A DNA stretch of 64,000 bases from Larix kaempferi (GCA_027924585.1 BSBM01000712.1:3420001-3484000); one strand, 5' to 3'. Numbered from the stretch's first letter, positions 22,716 to 35,048 are shown. Numbers and translations are program-made. Notes: generated by a model from the sequence alone, not told the origin.

Positions 22716-23910
22716 AATTGCTACAGCTAGGAAACAATATTTTTGGCCGAGGATGAAGAAAGATATTGCTGAGTATATTTCAAGATATATGAAATGTTAG
22801 CAAGTGAAAAATGGGTATCAACACCCAACAGGTTTTTTGCATCCTTTTCCAATTTCGGAATGGAAATGGGAAATAATTTCCATGGATTTTATTATAGGTT
22901 TTCCAATGAGTGTGAAACAACATGATTATATCATGGTTTTGGTGGATAAATTGTCAAAATAAACACACTTTATACCAGTTAAATCCACGTATAAAATAGA
23001 TGCCATTGCAAGTATTTTCATGAAGGAATTTTTCAAATTGCATAGATTGTCAAAGGAAATAATTTCAAACAAGGATACCAAATTTCTGGAAAAGAATTTT
23101 TGCATATTTGGACACACAATTGAACTTTAGCACTTCCTACCATCCATTAATATATGGAGAAATAGAACGAGTAAATTAGGTTCTTAAGGACATGCTTCAC
23201 ATGTATGTGATGGACAAACCATCTAAGTGAGAATATTATCTACACTTGATAGAGTTTGCATATAACAATGGATAGCAAGAATCATTGGGCATGAGTCCAT
23301 TTGAAGCTTTGTATGGAATAAATAGCATGATATCAGTGACATGGGATAATCCAGTAAATAGAATTGTACTTTGGATAGCATTGCTTAAGGAAATGGAACA
23401 TGAAGTTGAAAAAATTAGGCAAAATTTAAAGGCAGGCCAAGATAGACAACAAGGCTATGCGGATAAGAATAAAATACATAGAGGATTAAGTGTTGGGGAT
23501 CATGTCTACCTTAGAGTGAGAGGCTAAGGAATAGTTCCCTAAGATTGCATGTTTTTGCATGTTGTAACCAATATATTGTGGGCCATTTGAAGTGCTTGAA
23601 AGGATAGGACTAGTTGCATATAGAATTTCATTGCTTGCTAACACTAGAGCTCATAATTTTTTTCATGTTTCTTTGCTTAAGAAATATGTACATGATACTA
23701 ACCATGTGATTGATTAGAATGTGATTTAGGTGGAACTCGAGGCATAATTACAAACCGAGGAACTATGCATCCTATCAAGGAAGGTAACATCGCTCTGGAA
23801 CTTAGCAATCATATAGGTAAAGGTGAAATGGAAGCACTTCGGTTTCGATGAGGCTACGTGGGAGTTGGAGGATGACATGAAAGAGGAATACCCATTTTTT
23901 ATCTGATTTT
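22716..23910 (+). pseudogene. Gypsy integrase with chromodomain-like tail, decayed
   Basis: KQYFWPRMKKDIAEYISRYM begins at 22727. The core follows (SMDFIIGFPMSVKQ, LVDKLSK, STYKIDAIASIFMKEFF), then MSPFEALYGI at 23290 and the C-terminal domain (KIRQNLKAGQDRQQGYADK, DHVYLRV) at 23400-23520. The tail has a chromodomain-like stretch (KWKHFGFDEATWELEDDMK in a shifted frame) at 23822-23890. The region parallels 1-1230 and is about equally decayed, which supports both copies coming from one array. Confidence 0.75.
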
Positions 23911-23934
23911 GAGCAAACACCGAGGATGCGGTTA

Positions 23935-23952
23935 TTCCAAGTGGGAGGAAAT
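23935..23952 (+). other. Polypurine tract of gypsy copy 2, degenerate
   Basis: AGTGGGAGGAAAT precedes the LTR, at the same place as the stronger tract at 1240-1253. Confidence 0.55.
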
Positions 23953-25374
23953 TCTAATACCTCCAATTTTGACTTGGAATGTATTTAATCAAAAGTATGT
24001 AAATGATGTAAATATGGTAGTATGGATTCCTAGTGCAGAGCTGAAGGTCAAGGCCCGACTAGTGAATGGATAGGCATGTATGATGTATATATTTTTATTT
24101 GAACCATGTGGTTGGATTATCATGCTAGTTAAAAATATATGTAAATATCATGTTGGAAAATAATAAAATTGTCCAATATCGATGTGTAAACAACACTAGA
24201 GGGGTTATTATTCCACTAGAGGGGAATAGGAAAAGGGACCTATTGGAAACTAAATAATATGTTTCCAAGTGTAAACCTTAGAATTCATTCAAAATATGCC
24301 ATGTATCTTAAATGAGTGAATTACCTTCTCTTGACTATTAAACCCAATCATTGAATTCATATGTGACGTTTGTGGGAAAAGTAACTTCATGCGGTTATTG
24401 AGGCATGGGGGTTGTGACAATTATGTCAGCTAATGGGAGTCATTTATTCTATGGTTAGAAGCTATGTCAGTTCTCTTTTCATCCTTACCTCATATCCCTT
24501 GGAATAATACTCGTTAGATCACTCTATCATGCATATTTTTACACTACGTAGAGTTATCCTATTGTTGCTCATATCCATTTCTAGGTTCCTTTTAGCCCGG
24601 AAATTTTAATTTGGAGACAAAGATGCATTTTTTGAAAGGAAAATAGATGGTTGTAGATGAGCATGGAGGTTGGAAAATATAGGAACCTTTACCAATTGAT
24701 TTATGCTACTTTGGATGCTTGAGAAGCCATGGCTTAATGTTGTAGGAGGTTGTCGAATAGCATAGAGCAGGTTGGACTCTTACTGCACACACTAGTAAGC
24801 ATTGTAAGGGTTGGATTTCTAGATGGAAATGTTGATCAATGAATGGAATTTCATTGCTTGTGTTTTGTTGGGAAGTTGGAAGGATTTCCATGGCTATGAT
24901 GTATTTGTGAGACCCCTATAGAGATCTAGTGGAGCTTTTTTCTAAGCATAGAGAGCAGAGTGGGGTGTGGGGTGGGAGAGAAAATCCTGTAGGTGTTTCC
25001 TTCAACTTGATGTCCTAATAGCCCATATTGGGAGTGGCCTCTTGGAAGAAAGATTATATGCTAGATAGAGTGCCTACGAATGGGTGGAAATTCACTCTTA
25101 CATAGCTAGTTGCCTGGATCTTATTTGTTTTAAGATAAGTATTCTTATGTATTTGATGCGCAATAATTTTTATTTCTATTCATATGATAATGATGGTTGT
25201 AAACTGCATGTTGTCTGTGGATTATGTTCTTTTTTCTTTGTGTTTTTATTTCCATATTTGCATAGGTATTCTAGCTGTTATAAATTCGTAATTATGGTTA
25301 TCGGAAAAAATTTAGAGGCCCTAATTTACTTAATGTTCCCTCTACTAGTCAGATTGAGAGATGGGGATGTTACA
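23953..25374 (+). repeat. Gypsy 3' LTR
   Basis: The 1422-bp LTR starts TCTAATAC (the canonical TG is mutated to TC) and ends GATGTTACA. It aligns along its full length with the split LTR 1254-1629 + 17334-18376 at roughly 80-85% identity by eye. Confidence 0.85.
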
Positions 25375-25499
25375 TTGTCCTTTTATGCAGCAAAGCACAC
25401 ACCAAACATTTTTTCACATTGCTTTGTCTTTTCCTATTTCCTGCAACTATGTTGTCAATGTAGCTAGTTGATATTGTACCTATGCCATACCTACTAAAG

Positions 25500-26150
25500 A
25501 TTCTCCACCTGGTGTAGACTCCAACTACAATGCAATATCTATCACATCATACTGCATGAGAATATTTTTTTGTGTTAATAGAACCTGTATATGTGACAAA
25601 AATCCTACAATGAACCACTCCCAATGTTGCACATCCTAAATCTCAAAAAACAACACATCTAGTAAAATTTTGAGTCTCTGATCATAATCCTCGACCATTT
25701 CTCTAGGTTGTTTTTTTATATCCTTTATTTTTGTTTTACAATGAGACACTAATTTATGTTTATGAAACTCTTTTAAGAATTCCTACTTAATTTCATCCAA
25801 TGATCGAATAATGATTTGCACCGTGGTACTCTTATACTTCATATACCAATTCAATGAATGATATGTCATTGCCATTTCCATCCATGCTAGATTTTATTTC
25901 TCATCAGTTAATTGCTTCATATCCCACATTGCATCATAAGTGAACCAGTTTTGTTCCACATCATCCCTTTTAGTCCCATGAAAGAATAGAAGTCTCAAAA
26001 TCAAATCAATCATAAATCCTATCATTCTTAACCTTCTTACCACTTTTCCACTTCTACTTTGATTTCCTACTCCCTCTAAACTCTCTAAACTCCATTGTAA
26101 AATATTCCTAACGTCTGCTTCAAATGAGATTTCTACTTCTCTTTGAAAAA
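25500..26150 (-). pseudogene. Gag fragment of another LTR retrotransposon
   Basis: The minus strand gives a decayed gag in order: FHGTKRDDVEQNWFTYDAMW, WMEMAMTYHSLNWYMKYKST, SLDEIK, EFLKEFHKHKLVSHCKTKIK and VEDYDQRLKILLDVL. The block WYxKYK ... EFxK.K..S.C...I..IK..P.E...DYDQRxK.LLD is a familiar plant retrotransposon gag core. Several stops interrupt it. No LTR or pol belonging to it is visible, so it is an isolated relic. It differs from the gag at 19606. Confidence 0.6.
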
Positions 26151-26382
26151 CACACTAGGGTGGGGGCGAGTTTAATAGGGGGGCTTATATGATCCACTGC
26201 TACATACTCTTCTCTATTGATATAGAGGAATCCTCAAGTATCAACTCAATAAATACTTCTACACAGAAAAATTTGAACCCAAAATACAACGGCAAATATG
26301 TCTGAATTTCGACATCACTACGTCGACAATCCGAAAAACCTTTTTTTTTTTAAACGTCAATGAAACTTTGACGAATATCCGA

Positions 26383-26650
26383 GTACAAAAAGCTCTCATC
26401 GGATATCCGACAATAAAATTCCGATTAACCAACACAAATATTTTAATATAAACATCGCATAACCGACCAAATTGCCGTCGGATATCTGACATAAGTTACA
26501 TAGGAAAAGTTCAGATATCCGACCAAGAATACATCGTATATCCTACAAATCTTACATACTCCTGAGTTAGATATATGACCAAGACCACGCCGAATATCCA
26601 ACAACGCTTACATAAGTAATGGTCGGATATCCAACGAAGGAGTCATCAAA
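26383..26650. repeat. 56-bp tandem repeat rich in GGATATCCGAC
   Basis: The last three units start at 26495, 26551 and 26607, exactly 56 bp apart, each beginning (G/C)TTACATA. A more diverged unit starts at about 26439 and another at about 26383. Each unit holds two near-palindromic CGGATATCCGA-type boxes about 28 bp apart, so the basic period may be 28 bp. Confidence 0.75.
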
Positions 26651-28034
26651 GTTCCTACAGTTGTAACCACAGACAGATCACAGAGTTCGGCGACTTTTGT
26701 TGTTGGAGCTGGTATGGAAACGTCGTCGGATTTACTGGAGGTTCTGTCAGATATGCGACGTAATTGGGGAATTAAAAAAAAAAACTACTAGTTCCAAACA
26801 GGGTTCACCTGGGACCACTAGTTGGGAAAGCACTAGTTTGAAAAAAAATATTACAGCTAGTGAAAAATGTGGTCTCACCATGAAAAATGTGCCAACCTGT
26901 GGCTCATATTAGATATAAAAATCATTTCCTTATTACAACATTTTTCTTTTGGATGTTAAAACAAACTGAGATTATATTATTTATAAAATATTGAACAAAG
27001 AGAAACCATCTTTGTATCATGTTCCCTGAATAAAAAACACTAAATTGCTATTTATATAGACATTACAAATAGATAGAATTCTTAGGAAGAGTCCTACTTA
27101 CAAATGGATATACGATTAAAGATGGTAATACAACACAAAAGGGTCTAGAGCCGAAACAAACTTAGTATGAAAATCTCAATCTGAACTAAACTACATTTGG
27201 TAGAACATGTGATATCTTTGTATGGCTTCTTTTTCTTTTAATTTTAAAATCCTGGTTTATCCTATATATTCCATCTTAAAAGCTTTCATCATTTGTTTCT
27301 TGTCTTAAGTTTCAAGGCTGAAATTCTCCTTGCTTATGTCCATGGTGTGTTTTTCCTTGGGTATTGATTCTTTACATTTTTTTTCATTTTTTCTTCTTCT
27401 TTTCGGGATGTGAAGAGGAATCATTTATGTAATTACTACTTTCTGAAGCAAGATAAACTCCTTCCTGCTTAAAGTTGGCATCCTGGGGATTCTCTATCTG
27501 ATTTTCCTCCAGTTTCCGGACAATTAATTCTTTGCTCCTTTTTATGTTGTTTGAAGACATATTATCTCTAAGTCCTAGGCTATTAGACTCCCTCTCTTTA
27601 ATATGTGTCATTTTTCAGTTGTTCTAATATTTTTTGTTCTTATATAAACCTCCTAAAAACTAATACTATAATGATCAATTTTCATAGTTGAAGATTTTAT
27701 CTTTTTCTCAACAACTTTCTAGAAACCCTTTTTTGAGAACTAGAAATTACGCACCCGTACTCAAGAAGTCCTCTACATATGAAGGCACTATTATCATAGT
27801 CCAAGCATTTTCTTTTAGCAGGAAGGTTCCTAAAAATTCCACATATCTTATCATCTAGACCCTTACAAGGGTCCAATTCCACCCAACTAATGTACTAAGT
27901 TTGGCTTGTAAATTGAGATAATTTTTTTAATATAGTTCAAGATTTGTACGACTACACCAATACCTAAAAATGCAAGGTAATATTTTTGAATCATTCCCCA
28001 AACAAGAACATTAGAGAGGACCAAAATCAGGGTG
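26651..28034. other. Intergenic, no gene seen
   Basis: AT-rich sequence with only short reading frames, such as 27384-27611 on the minus strand ending in a lysine run. None has a recognisable domain or useful context. Confidence 0.5.
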
Positions 28035-28039
28035 TCAAC

Positions 28040-30061
28040 TGTAATGTCCCTTGTTAGGAATTTTATTAAAATTGCAATTTTCCACTTTTTTCCTTGGTTC
28101 GACCTTTGACTAGTTTCGATCTCTAGGTCCCAAATTTGCCCCAAATGATCCCAAATCTTCTGAGAAGGTATATGAATTATATTAGAACATAAATATGTGT
28201 TTCAGGGATGCCTTTGTACCTTTAAAACACTTCTGCAAATACTCTTTCAATTCTGGTCAATGTAGGTAACTTTACTAGTGATTTCCCTTTGACTAGTATT
28301 GGTCTCTAGGTCTCAAATTGACTCCAAATGCCTTCAAATATTCAAGGAAGGTGTATGAATGATATTAGGGATTGAATATTATTTTCAGGGATAACATATG
28401 GCCACCAAAATACCTCTGCAAACTCTCTTAAGATTCTGGACCAAGTATGCAATTTTACTAGTAATTTGGGGTTCAAATCCCCCTAAGGTAAGTACTGAAA
28501 ATGGCTTCCCAAATGCCTCCAAACCCACTCAAATTTATGAACAGAGGTATGTAATGTGTTAATTATGTTTTTAAGGTCTCATATGCACCATTAATGGTTT
28601 ATTACAACTGTCCTCACCCTATCCCATTCAACTGCAAAAATCACCAATTCGACCCTTGGGGAAATGGCACTATTTCTTCTCCCAATGCAATTAAACCGAG
28701 TAAAAATACTTCAAATTCTCAAGTACAGTACATGAAACTTGTAAAATACATCCATGGCAGTCCATTAATCACAAATTCATCATAGAATCATCCATTCATT
28801 CGAAATCATCATCAATACATTGGTTCACAACAAGGTAGTGGGGAAATGGCATTGTTCTTCCATTAAAAATGAGATTTATACATTTCTACTTGGAATTTCG
28901 ACCTGAAACTTTCTGGAGATGAAGAACAGAGTATTTAATTCATATTACAAAAGAGATGGGGCATTAGAATCTCCCCCAAAGAGTACAATAGCTCACCAAA
29001 AACGCCCTCCCTCAAGGATCAAGAATATGCCATCAAAACGGGAAATGGTTGAAGGAGCGAGCTGCAATAGAAAAAACCATGAGCTGCCCTGTAGCTTACA
29101 CCTGCAAATAAAGACTCCATTAAAGCTCCAAATGAAAGTTCTGAATGGCCTTTCCAATTGCCAACTTGGATGGAAATCTTTCACCCTCGAAATTGGCTAA
29201 GGCAAGAAACTAGTCATCCACTAGCTCTCCCTCTTCACAAATGCAATTGCAAATTCTACAAATGATCAAAAGCTATTCTCATACTTCATTTCTACATTTT
29301 ATAACCAACATTAGCCTTCTAAGGGTCGAAATCCTCTCAATAGATTCAATAGATTTTCATTTAGGAAATATTCCACATTTGCCACTTGTCTCCTAGTTCC
29401 AACCTTCCATCTTCTCCCAAATTCGATTTTGAGTCTCTTTGGCTTCTCCAACTCCCAAATTCGCCTTCTTTGAGCCTATTTTTGGGGCTGACATGTCATA
29501 GTGGTCAGATGTCAGAGGTCAGGTCTGCAATTTGTCATAGTTGTCATAGATTCTCCATCATTGGTGTCATAGGGGCTAGGGAATCTAGCCCAAGTGTCCA
29601 CAAACTTCCACTTTGACTCTTTATCTTCCATGGAGGTTACCAATCCTTCCAAATTCGACCTAATATGCTCAATTACATGTGTTATGACTTACCAACTCAC
29701 CCAAGAGTGTTCACATTCCCATTAATTCGAATTTGCAAAAGAGAGATACCATGTATTATGAAAAATCAAGCTAGTGTGGGTCCCACATCCTCCATATGTC
29801 TCCAAAACCATTTGTCACTTAGGATTTCTCTTGAATTTCTTTATTCACTCTATTTATTAAATACTTGAACCCTTCTAATGTATAAACATCATTTATTATC
29901 CCCCTTATTCCAAATCCCAAAGCTTCCACCCCAAACCTAGGAAACTAGTAATTTTCCTCCTTGGGAATTATTTGACCCTTAACATCAATTTTACAAACTC
30001 TAATGAATATGGCTAATGTGATTAGGCCATTGTGACCCAATTCCAAATTTGGGACATGACA
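28040..30061 (-). repeat. LTR 1 of the tandem element (3'-most in element sense)
   Basis: On the plus strand it starts TGTAATGTCCC and ends GGGACATGACA, which are short imperfect inverted ends. It carries private variants in its left half, such as TTTTT for TTATT at about 28570, which LTR 2 and LTR 3 lack. Confidence 0.9.
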
Positions 30062-30313
30062 AATCCTCCCTTCCCAATATTGCTTGTCCTCAAGCAATTT
30101 CAAACATGGGTGTTGAAGAACCTGCTTCCTGTATAATTCTTTGAAGTTGCCATTGAATTGCCAAACCTTGAGTCTTTGAGTTTCCATGAATATTTTAGAG
30201 AGGAACCACCATGCTTGCTGCTGCACTACTCTTATTAAAATCACTTGATTAAGTGGGGAATCCATCTCCCATGCTGCTTGCTTCCCCCAAAAAAAATGAA
30301 ACCAATGAGACAA
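29945..30313 (-). CDS. 122-codon frame spanning the body end and LTR 1
   Basis: The frame overlaps the end of the long frame in another phase, crosses the polypurine tract and runs about 117 bp into the LTR. It encodes WWFLSKIFMETQRLKVWQFN and LKLLEDKQYWEGRI. The last part lies over the polypurine tract, as in many gypsy elements where the final coding residues overlap it. I recognise no family. The same frame recurs at 34680-35048. Confidence 0.3.
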   Translation of the reverse strand: MSHWFHFFWGKQAAWEMDSPLNQVILIRVVQQQAWWFLSKIFMETQRLKVWQFNGNFKELYRKQVLQHPCLKLLEDKQYWEGRICHVPNLELGHNGLITLAIFIRVCKIDVKGQIIPKEENY

Positions 30314-32708
30314 AGATTATTCCAGGGTCCCATTGCTTGTATTGCACCCCAACAATTAAGAGTGCTCTCCAACCTACACCATTAGATAAGAGGATTCCCG
30401 GATCCCATTTTCTTGTATGCATTCTCCCAAACATCATGAGTACCAAATATATATCATCAAAGTACATAACAACATAATGAAAATGTACATCAAGGATATG
30501 CTTCATCAAAGAGTCATGAAAGTGCTTATACCTCCAAGCAAGTAGACCACCATTTTCCAGGTGCATACAAGCTTCAAGTGACCCATCAAATCTGCTCCAA
30601 TGACATAGGTGAGGATCCCATGTCCTATAATGCTGCTCCAAAAGGATGTGATATGCATCAAAAGATTCAGCTATGTATTCTTTCATCCAAGAAGTGAATG
30701 AAGAATATCCACTAGAATCTGAACCAAATAATGAGCAGAAAAAACAAGGAGACTTCAAATGACTCAAAGAAGTCTCACCCATACATCCATGAATGTGAGA
30801 ATCATAAAGATGTAACAAAGTATGTGGCTGCCAACAAAAATGTTCTCCCATCATAAATCTATTCATCCAAGTGTTGGATGAAGTTCCTCTAACATCAAAT
30901 GAACCCAATGTTGAGCAAGAAAAACCATGAGTATTCAAGTGACTCAAATCCATATCATAGGTGCATCCATGTAGATGTGAATCATCATAAAGTGACAAAT
31001 TATGCTGTTGCAAATGTGAATAAGAATGTGCTCCAACCATGTCATCATAAAAGTTAAATCTAGGAGTTCCATACTCCTCATGTGGCACCATCAAAAAGAA
31101 CCCTTTCACCCATACTTCATTGAGACTAATACTGCAAAACATGGAATTGTAGGATGTAGGAGAATGTACTAACTCACCCAAATGATCAAAAAGTTCAGGA
31201 GTTTCATCATGGGAAGGATCCATGTGGGTAGTATCATGCAGCTCCTTCAAAAGTGTGAACTCTTTGTCATAGTTTGGTTCCAATGTAGAGGAATCATGCT
31301 CTTCTTTAAAAATTGCATAACCTTCATCAAGAGGCAATTCAAATTCATCTTCCACCACATCAAGTGTTTGGATCTCTTCAAGTTCATCTTCAAACACATC
31401 AAGAACATTCAAATTTCCACATTTCTCATGATCCACCATGTCATGAGAATCCTCCAAACAATCTACCATTTGACAATCTGAAACATAGGAGGAAAAACAG
31501 GTATCTTGCAACTTTTCAAGGAGTTGCTCATTTTGAACTGTGAGCTTATGAATATCCTCATTATTCTTCAAGTATGCATCATGTAACAATTCATTAAGCT
31601 CAAACAAATGGTTTCTATCAAAAAGCAAAGACATGAAATTACCTTTGATGTGGCACATTGCTCTTTGAATCTTCTCCATGTCTTCAAGGAAGGATGTTTC
31701 CTCCAATGAAGTAGCTCTCCAACAAGAATTTGACACCAATGCTTGAGTGTCATGGAGAATGCTGAGGGACTCTTGGATATTATTTTAATTCATCTTTAAG
31801 GACCCTTCAATAAAATGAGGCTCTTGCAAATGAACCTCCTCATCTTCTTCAATTTTGCTTGGACCAACTTCATGAAGCTCAAGTGGTGATGGGGAAGTTG
31901 ATCTTGGTTCTTCTTCAACCGCTACAAGGTCTTCATTATCATGCTTAATGAAACTTGTACTTGTAGAAACACTTTCAAAAGTGATCTTTATGTCACCAAC
32001 ATAGAGGTGTGAGCACCCATCAGTAGGTACTCCTTCATAGTTTAAGCATCCATCAGTAGATGCTCTTTGTTTCATGTCTAAGCTAGAAGGTGTCTCGAAA
32101 TGATCTTCCATATTTTCAATAGAATCTTCTTCATGCTCTTGTGATGTCTCTTCCTTTTGCTCCTTAAAGCAAGCTGATGCATTTTGCCCCTTGTTTTCCT
32201 TAGGATCAATATATTTGGAATCTCTTCTTGAATAAATCTCAAAAGCTCTCCTCAAGGAGGACATCATTTCATGCACACATATATGATACTCGTTCCAAGG
32301 GTTTTTACAAGAAGGGCATAAACCTTTCTTCACTAACTCCACATCTTCATTTTTGGGCCTATTTTCAAAAACATGTTCAGCATAGTACTCAAAATACATG
32401 GCATTTTGTGTATTTTTGCTAAAAGCAAGATATTCTTGATATTTTTGATATTGTTGGGGCAAGGTTTTATTTGTTGCTCTCCATCTTTGGAACTCACTCA
32501 TAGAATTATCCTTGGTTGGTGTGACACACTCATATTCATCAGATTTAAAGTCATAAGAATAATCTTCATTTCTCTTGAAATTGTAAGAAGTGTTGCATGA
32601 TGGCACCTCTTCCTCATACTATTCACATTCTGCTTCATATTGCTCATAAGCATCTGCATATTCCTCATAAGAATTGTACTCATAGGATTCATCATAATAG
32701 TAAGACAT
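30249..32708 (-). pseudogene. Unrecognised 820-codon frame with two stops (body 1)
   Basis: One phase runs from ATG at 32708 to a stop at 30249, interrupted only by TAG at 32619-32621 and TAA at 31785-31787. Segment 1 (29 residues) is tyrosine and glutamate rich. Segment 2 (277 residues) has CPSCKNPWNEYHICVH, a possible metal-binding cluster, then a glutamate-rich tail. Segment 3 (511 residues) has a helical start, an acidic region (VFEDELEEIQTLDVVEDEFE) and two related 45-residue repeats at about residues 250-294 and 311-354 of the open part after TTG 31739. Each repeat reads LYD(D)SH(L/I)HGC..., LSHL, CS..GS, then (T/S)WM. A KWDPGI/QWDPGI pair follows. I recognise no gag or pol domain. It may be a gag-like or accessory protein. 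Confidence 0.55.
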
Positions 32709-32761
32709 GGCTGCCAATTATTCTTGAATGTATGTACCTAATACACAGGTGCAAGGACCAT

Positions 32762-32774
32762 GCTCTGATACCAC
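32762..32774 (-). other. Primer binding site, body 1
   Basis: On the minus strand GTGGTATCAGAGC follows the LTR 2 end ...GGGACATTACA, matching initiator tRNA-Met. This fixes the element orientation. Confidence 0.85.
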
Positions 32775-34796
32775 TGTAATGTCCCTTGTTAGGAATTTTA
32801 TTAAAATTGCAATTTTCCACTTTTTTCCTTGGTTCGACCTTTGACTAGTTTCGATCTCTAGGTCCCAAATTTGCCCCAAATGATCCCAAATCTTCTGAGA
32901 AGGTATATGAATGATATTAGAACATAAATATGTGTTTCAGGGATGCCTTTGTACCTTTAAAACACTTCTTCAAATACTCTTTCAATTCTGTTCAATGTAG
33001 GTAACTTTACTAGTGATTTCCCTTTGACTAGTATTGGTCTCTAGGTCTCAAATTGACTCCAAATGCCTTCAAATCTTCAAGGAAGGTGTATGAATGATAT
33101 TAGGTATTGAATATGATTTTCAGGGATAACATATGGCCACCAAAATACCTCTGCAAACTCTCTTAAGATTCTGGACCAAGTATGCAATTTTACTAGTAAT
33201 TTGGGGTTCAAATCCCCCTAAGGTAAGTACTGAAAATGGCTTCCCAAATGCCTCCAAACCCACTCAAATTTATGAACAGAGGTATGTAATGTGTTAATTA
33301 TGTTATTAAGGTCTCATATGCACCATTAATGGTTTATTACAACTGTCCTCACCCTCTCCCATTCAACTGCAAAAATCACCAATTCGACCCTTGGGGAAAT
33401 GGCACTATTTCTTCTCCCAATGCAATTAAACCGAGTAAAAATACTTCAAATGCTCAAGTACAGTACATGAAACTTGTAAAATACATCCATGGAAGTCCAT
33501 TAATCACAAATTCATCATAGAATCATCCATTCATTCGAAATCATCATCAATACATTGGTTCACAACAAGGTAGTGGGGAAATGGCATTGTTCTTCCATTA
33601 AAAATGAGATTTATACATTTCTACTTGGAATTTCGACCTGAAACTTTCTGGAGATGAAGAACAGAGTATTTAATTCATATTAAAAAAGATATGGGTCATT
33701 AGAAGCTCCCCCAAAGAGTACAATAGCTCACCAAAAACGCCCTCCCTCAAGGATCAAGAGTATGCCATCAAAACGGGAAATGGTTGAAGGAGCGAGCTGC
33801 AATAGAAAAAACCATGAGCTGCCCTGTAGCTTACACCTGCAAATAAAGACTCCATTAAAGCTCCAAATGAAAGTTCTGAATGGCCTTTCCAATTGCCAAC
33901 TTGGATGGAAATCTTTCACCCTCGAAATTGGCTAAGGCAAGAAACTAGTCATCCACTAGCTCTCCCTCTTCACAAATGCAATTGCAAATTCTACAAATGA
34001 TCAAAAGCTATTCTCATACTTCATTTCTACATTTTATAACCAACATTAGCCTTCTAAGGGTCGAAATCCTCTCAATAGATTCAATAGATTTTCATTTAGG
34101 AAATATTCCACATTTGCCACTTGTCTCCTAGTTCCAACCTTCCATCTTCTCCCAAATTCGATTTTGAGTCTCTTTGGCTTCTCCAACTCCCAAATTCGCC
34201 TTCTTTGAGCCTATTTTTGGGGCTGACATGTCATAGTGGTCAGATGTCAGAGGTCAGGTCTGCAATTTGTCATAGTTGTCATAGATTCTCCATCATTGGT
34301 GTCATAGGGGCTAGGGAATCTAGCCCAAGTGTCCACAAACTTCCACTTTGACTCTTTATCTTCCATGGAGGTTACCAATCCTTCCAAATTCGACCTAATA
34401 TGCTCAATTACATGTGTTATGACTTACCAACTCACCCAAGAGTGTTCACATTCCCATTAATTCGAATTTGCAAAAGAGAGATACCATGTATTATGAAAAA
34501 TCAAGCTAGTGTGGGTCCCACATCCTCCATATGTCTCCAAAACCATTTGTCACTTAGGATTTCTCTTGAATTTCTTTATTCACTCTATTTATTAAATACT
34601 TGAACCCTTCTAATGTATAAACATCATTTATTATCCCCCTTATTCCAAATCCCAAAGCTTCCACCCCAAACCTAGGAAACTAGTAATTTTCCTCCTTGGG
34701 AATTATTTGACCCTTAACATCAATTTTACAAACTCTAATGAATATGGCTAATGTGATTAGGCCATTGTGACCCAATTCCAAATTTGGGACATGACA
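32775..34796 (-). repeat. LTR 2 of the tandem element (mosaic)
   Basis: Left of about 33760 it shares the LTR 3 variants; right of about 33775 it shares the LTR 1 variants. Only one switch is visible, inside a stretch of about 14 bp. This is the hybrid LTR expected between two bodies made by unequal crossing over. Confidence 0.9.
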
Positions 34797-35048
34797 AATC
34801 CTCCCTTCCCAATATTGCTTGTCCTCAAGCAATTTCAAACATGGGTGTTGAAGAACCTGCTTCCTGTATAATTCTTTGAAGTTGCCATTGAATTGCCAAA
34901 CCTTGAGTCTTTGAGTTTCCATGAATATTTTAGAGAGGAACCACCATGCTTGCTGCTGCACTACTCTTATTAAAATCACTTGATTAAGTGGGGAATCCAT
35001 CTCCCATGCTGCTTGCTTCCCCCAAAAAAAATGAAACCAATGAGACAA
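34680..35048 (-). CDS. 122-codon frame spanning the body end and LTR 2
   Basis: Second copy of the frame at 29945-30313, with the same translation. Function unknown. Confidence 0.3.
   Translation of the reverse strand: MSHWFHFFWGKQAAWEMDSPLNQVILIRVVQQQAWWFLSKIFMETQRLKVWQFNGNFKELYRKQVLQHPCLKLLEDKQYWEGRICHVPNLELGHNGLITLAIFIRVCKIDVKGQIIPKEENY

Larger units (their letters stand above)
1..25374 (+). mobile_element. Ty3/gypsy chromovirus tandem array (two bodies, shared LTR)
   Basis: The order on the plus strand is pol 3' end (1-1253), LTR (1254-1629 plus about 17334-18376), primer site, gag-pol (19606-23900), LTR (23953-25374). The integrase regions at 1-1200 and about 22715-23900 align closely, roughly 90% by eye, so both belong to one family. 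The middle LTR, with the nested copia element removed, is about 1419 bp and the right LTR is 1422 bp. A single LTR between two bodies is the product expected of unequal recombination between LTRs. All reading frames are broken, so the array is old and inactive. The left end lies outside the window, so no flanking target duplication can be tested; the five bases after the right LTR are TTGTC. Confidence 0.8.

Noticed and set aside
26697-26912. Plus-strand frame of 71 codons
   Set aside because: It starts inside the edge of the 56-bp repeat and has no recognisable domain or conserved context.
27384-27611. Minus-strand frame ending in a lysine run
   Set aside because: The lysines come from a T-rich stretch; the rest has no recognisable feature.
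30253-31543. Plus-strand frames in body 1 (and their copies in body 2)
   Set aside because: They lie antisense to the long minus-strand frame and have no motif of their own.
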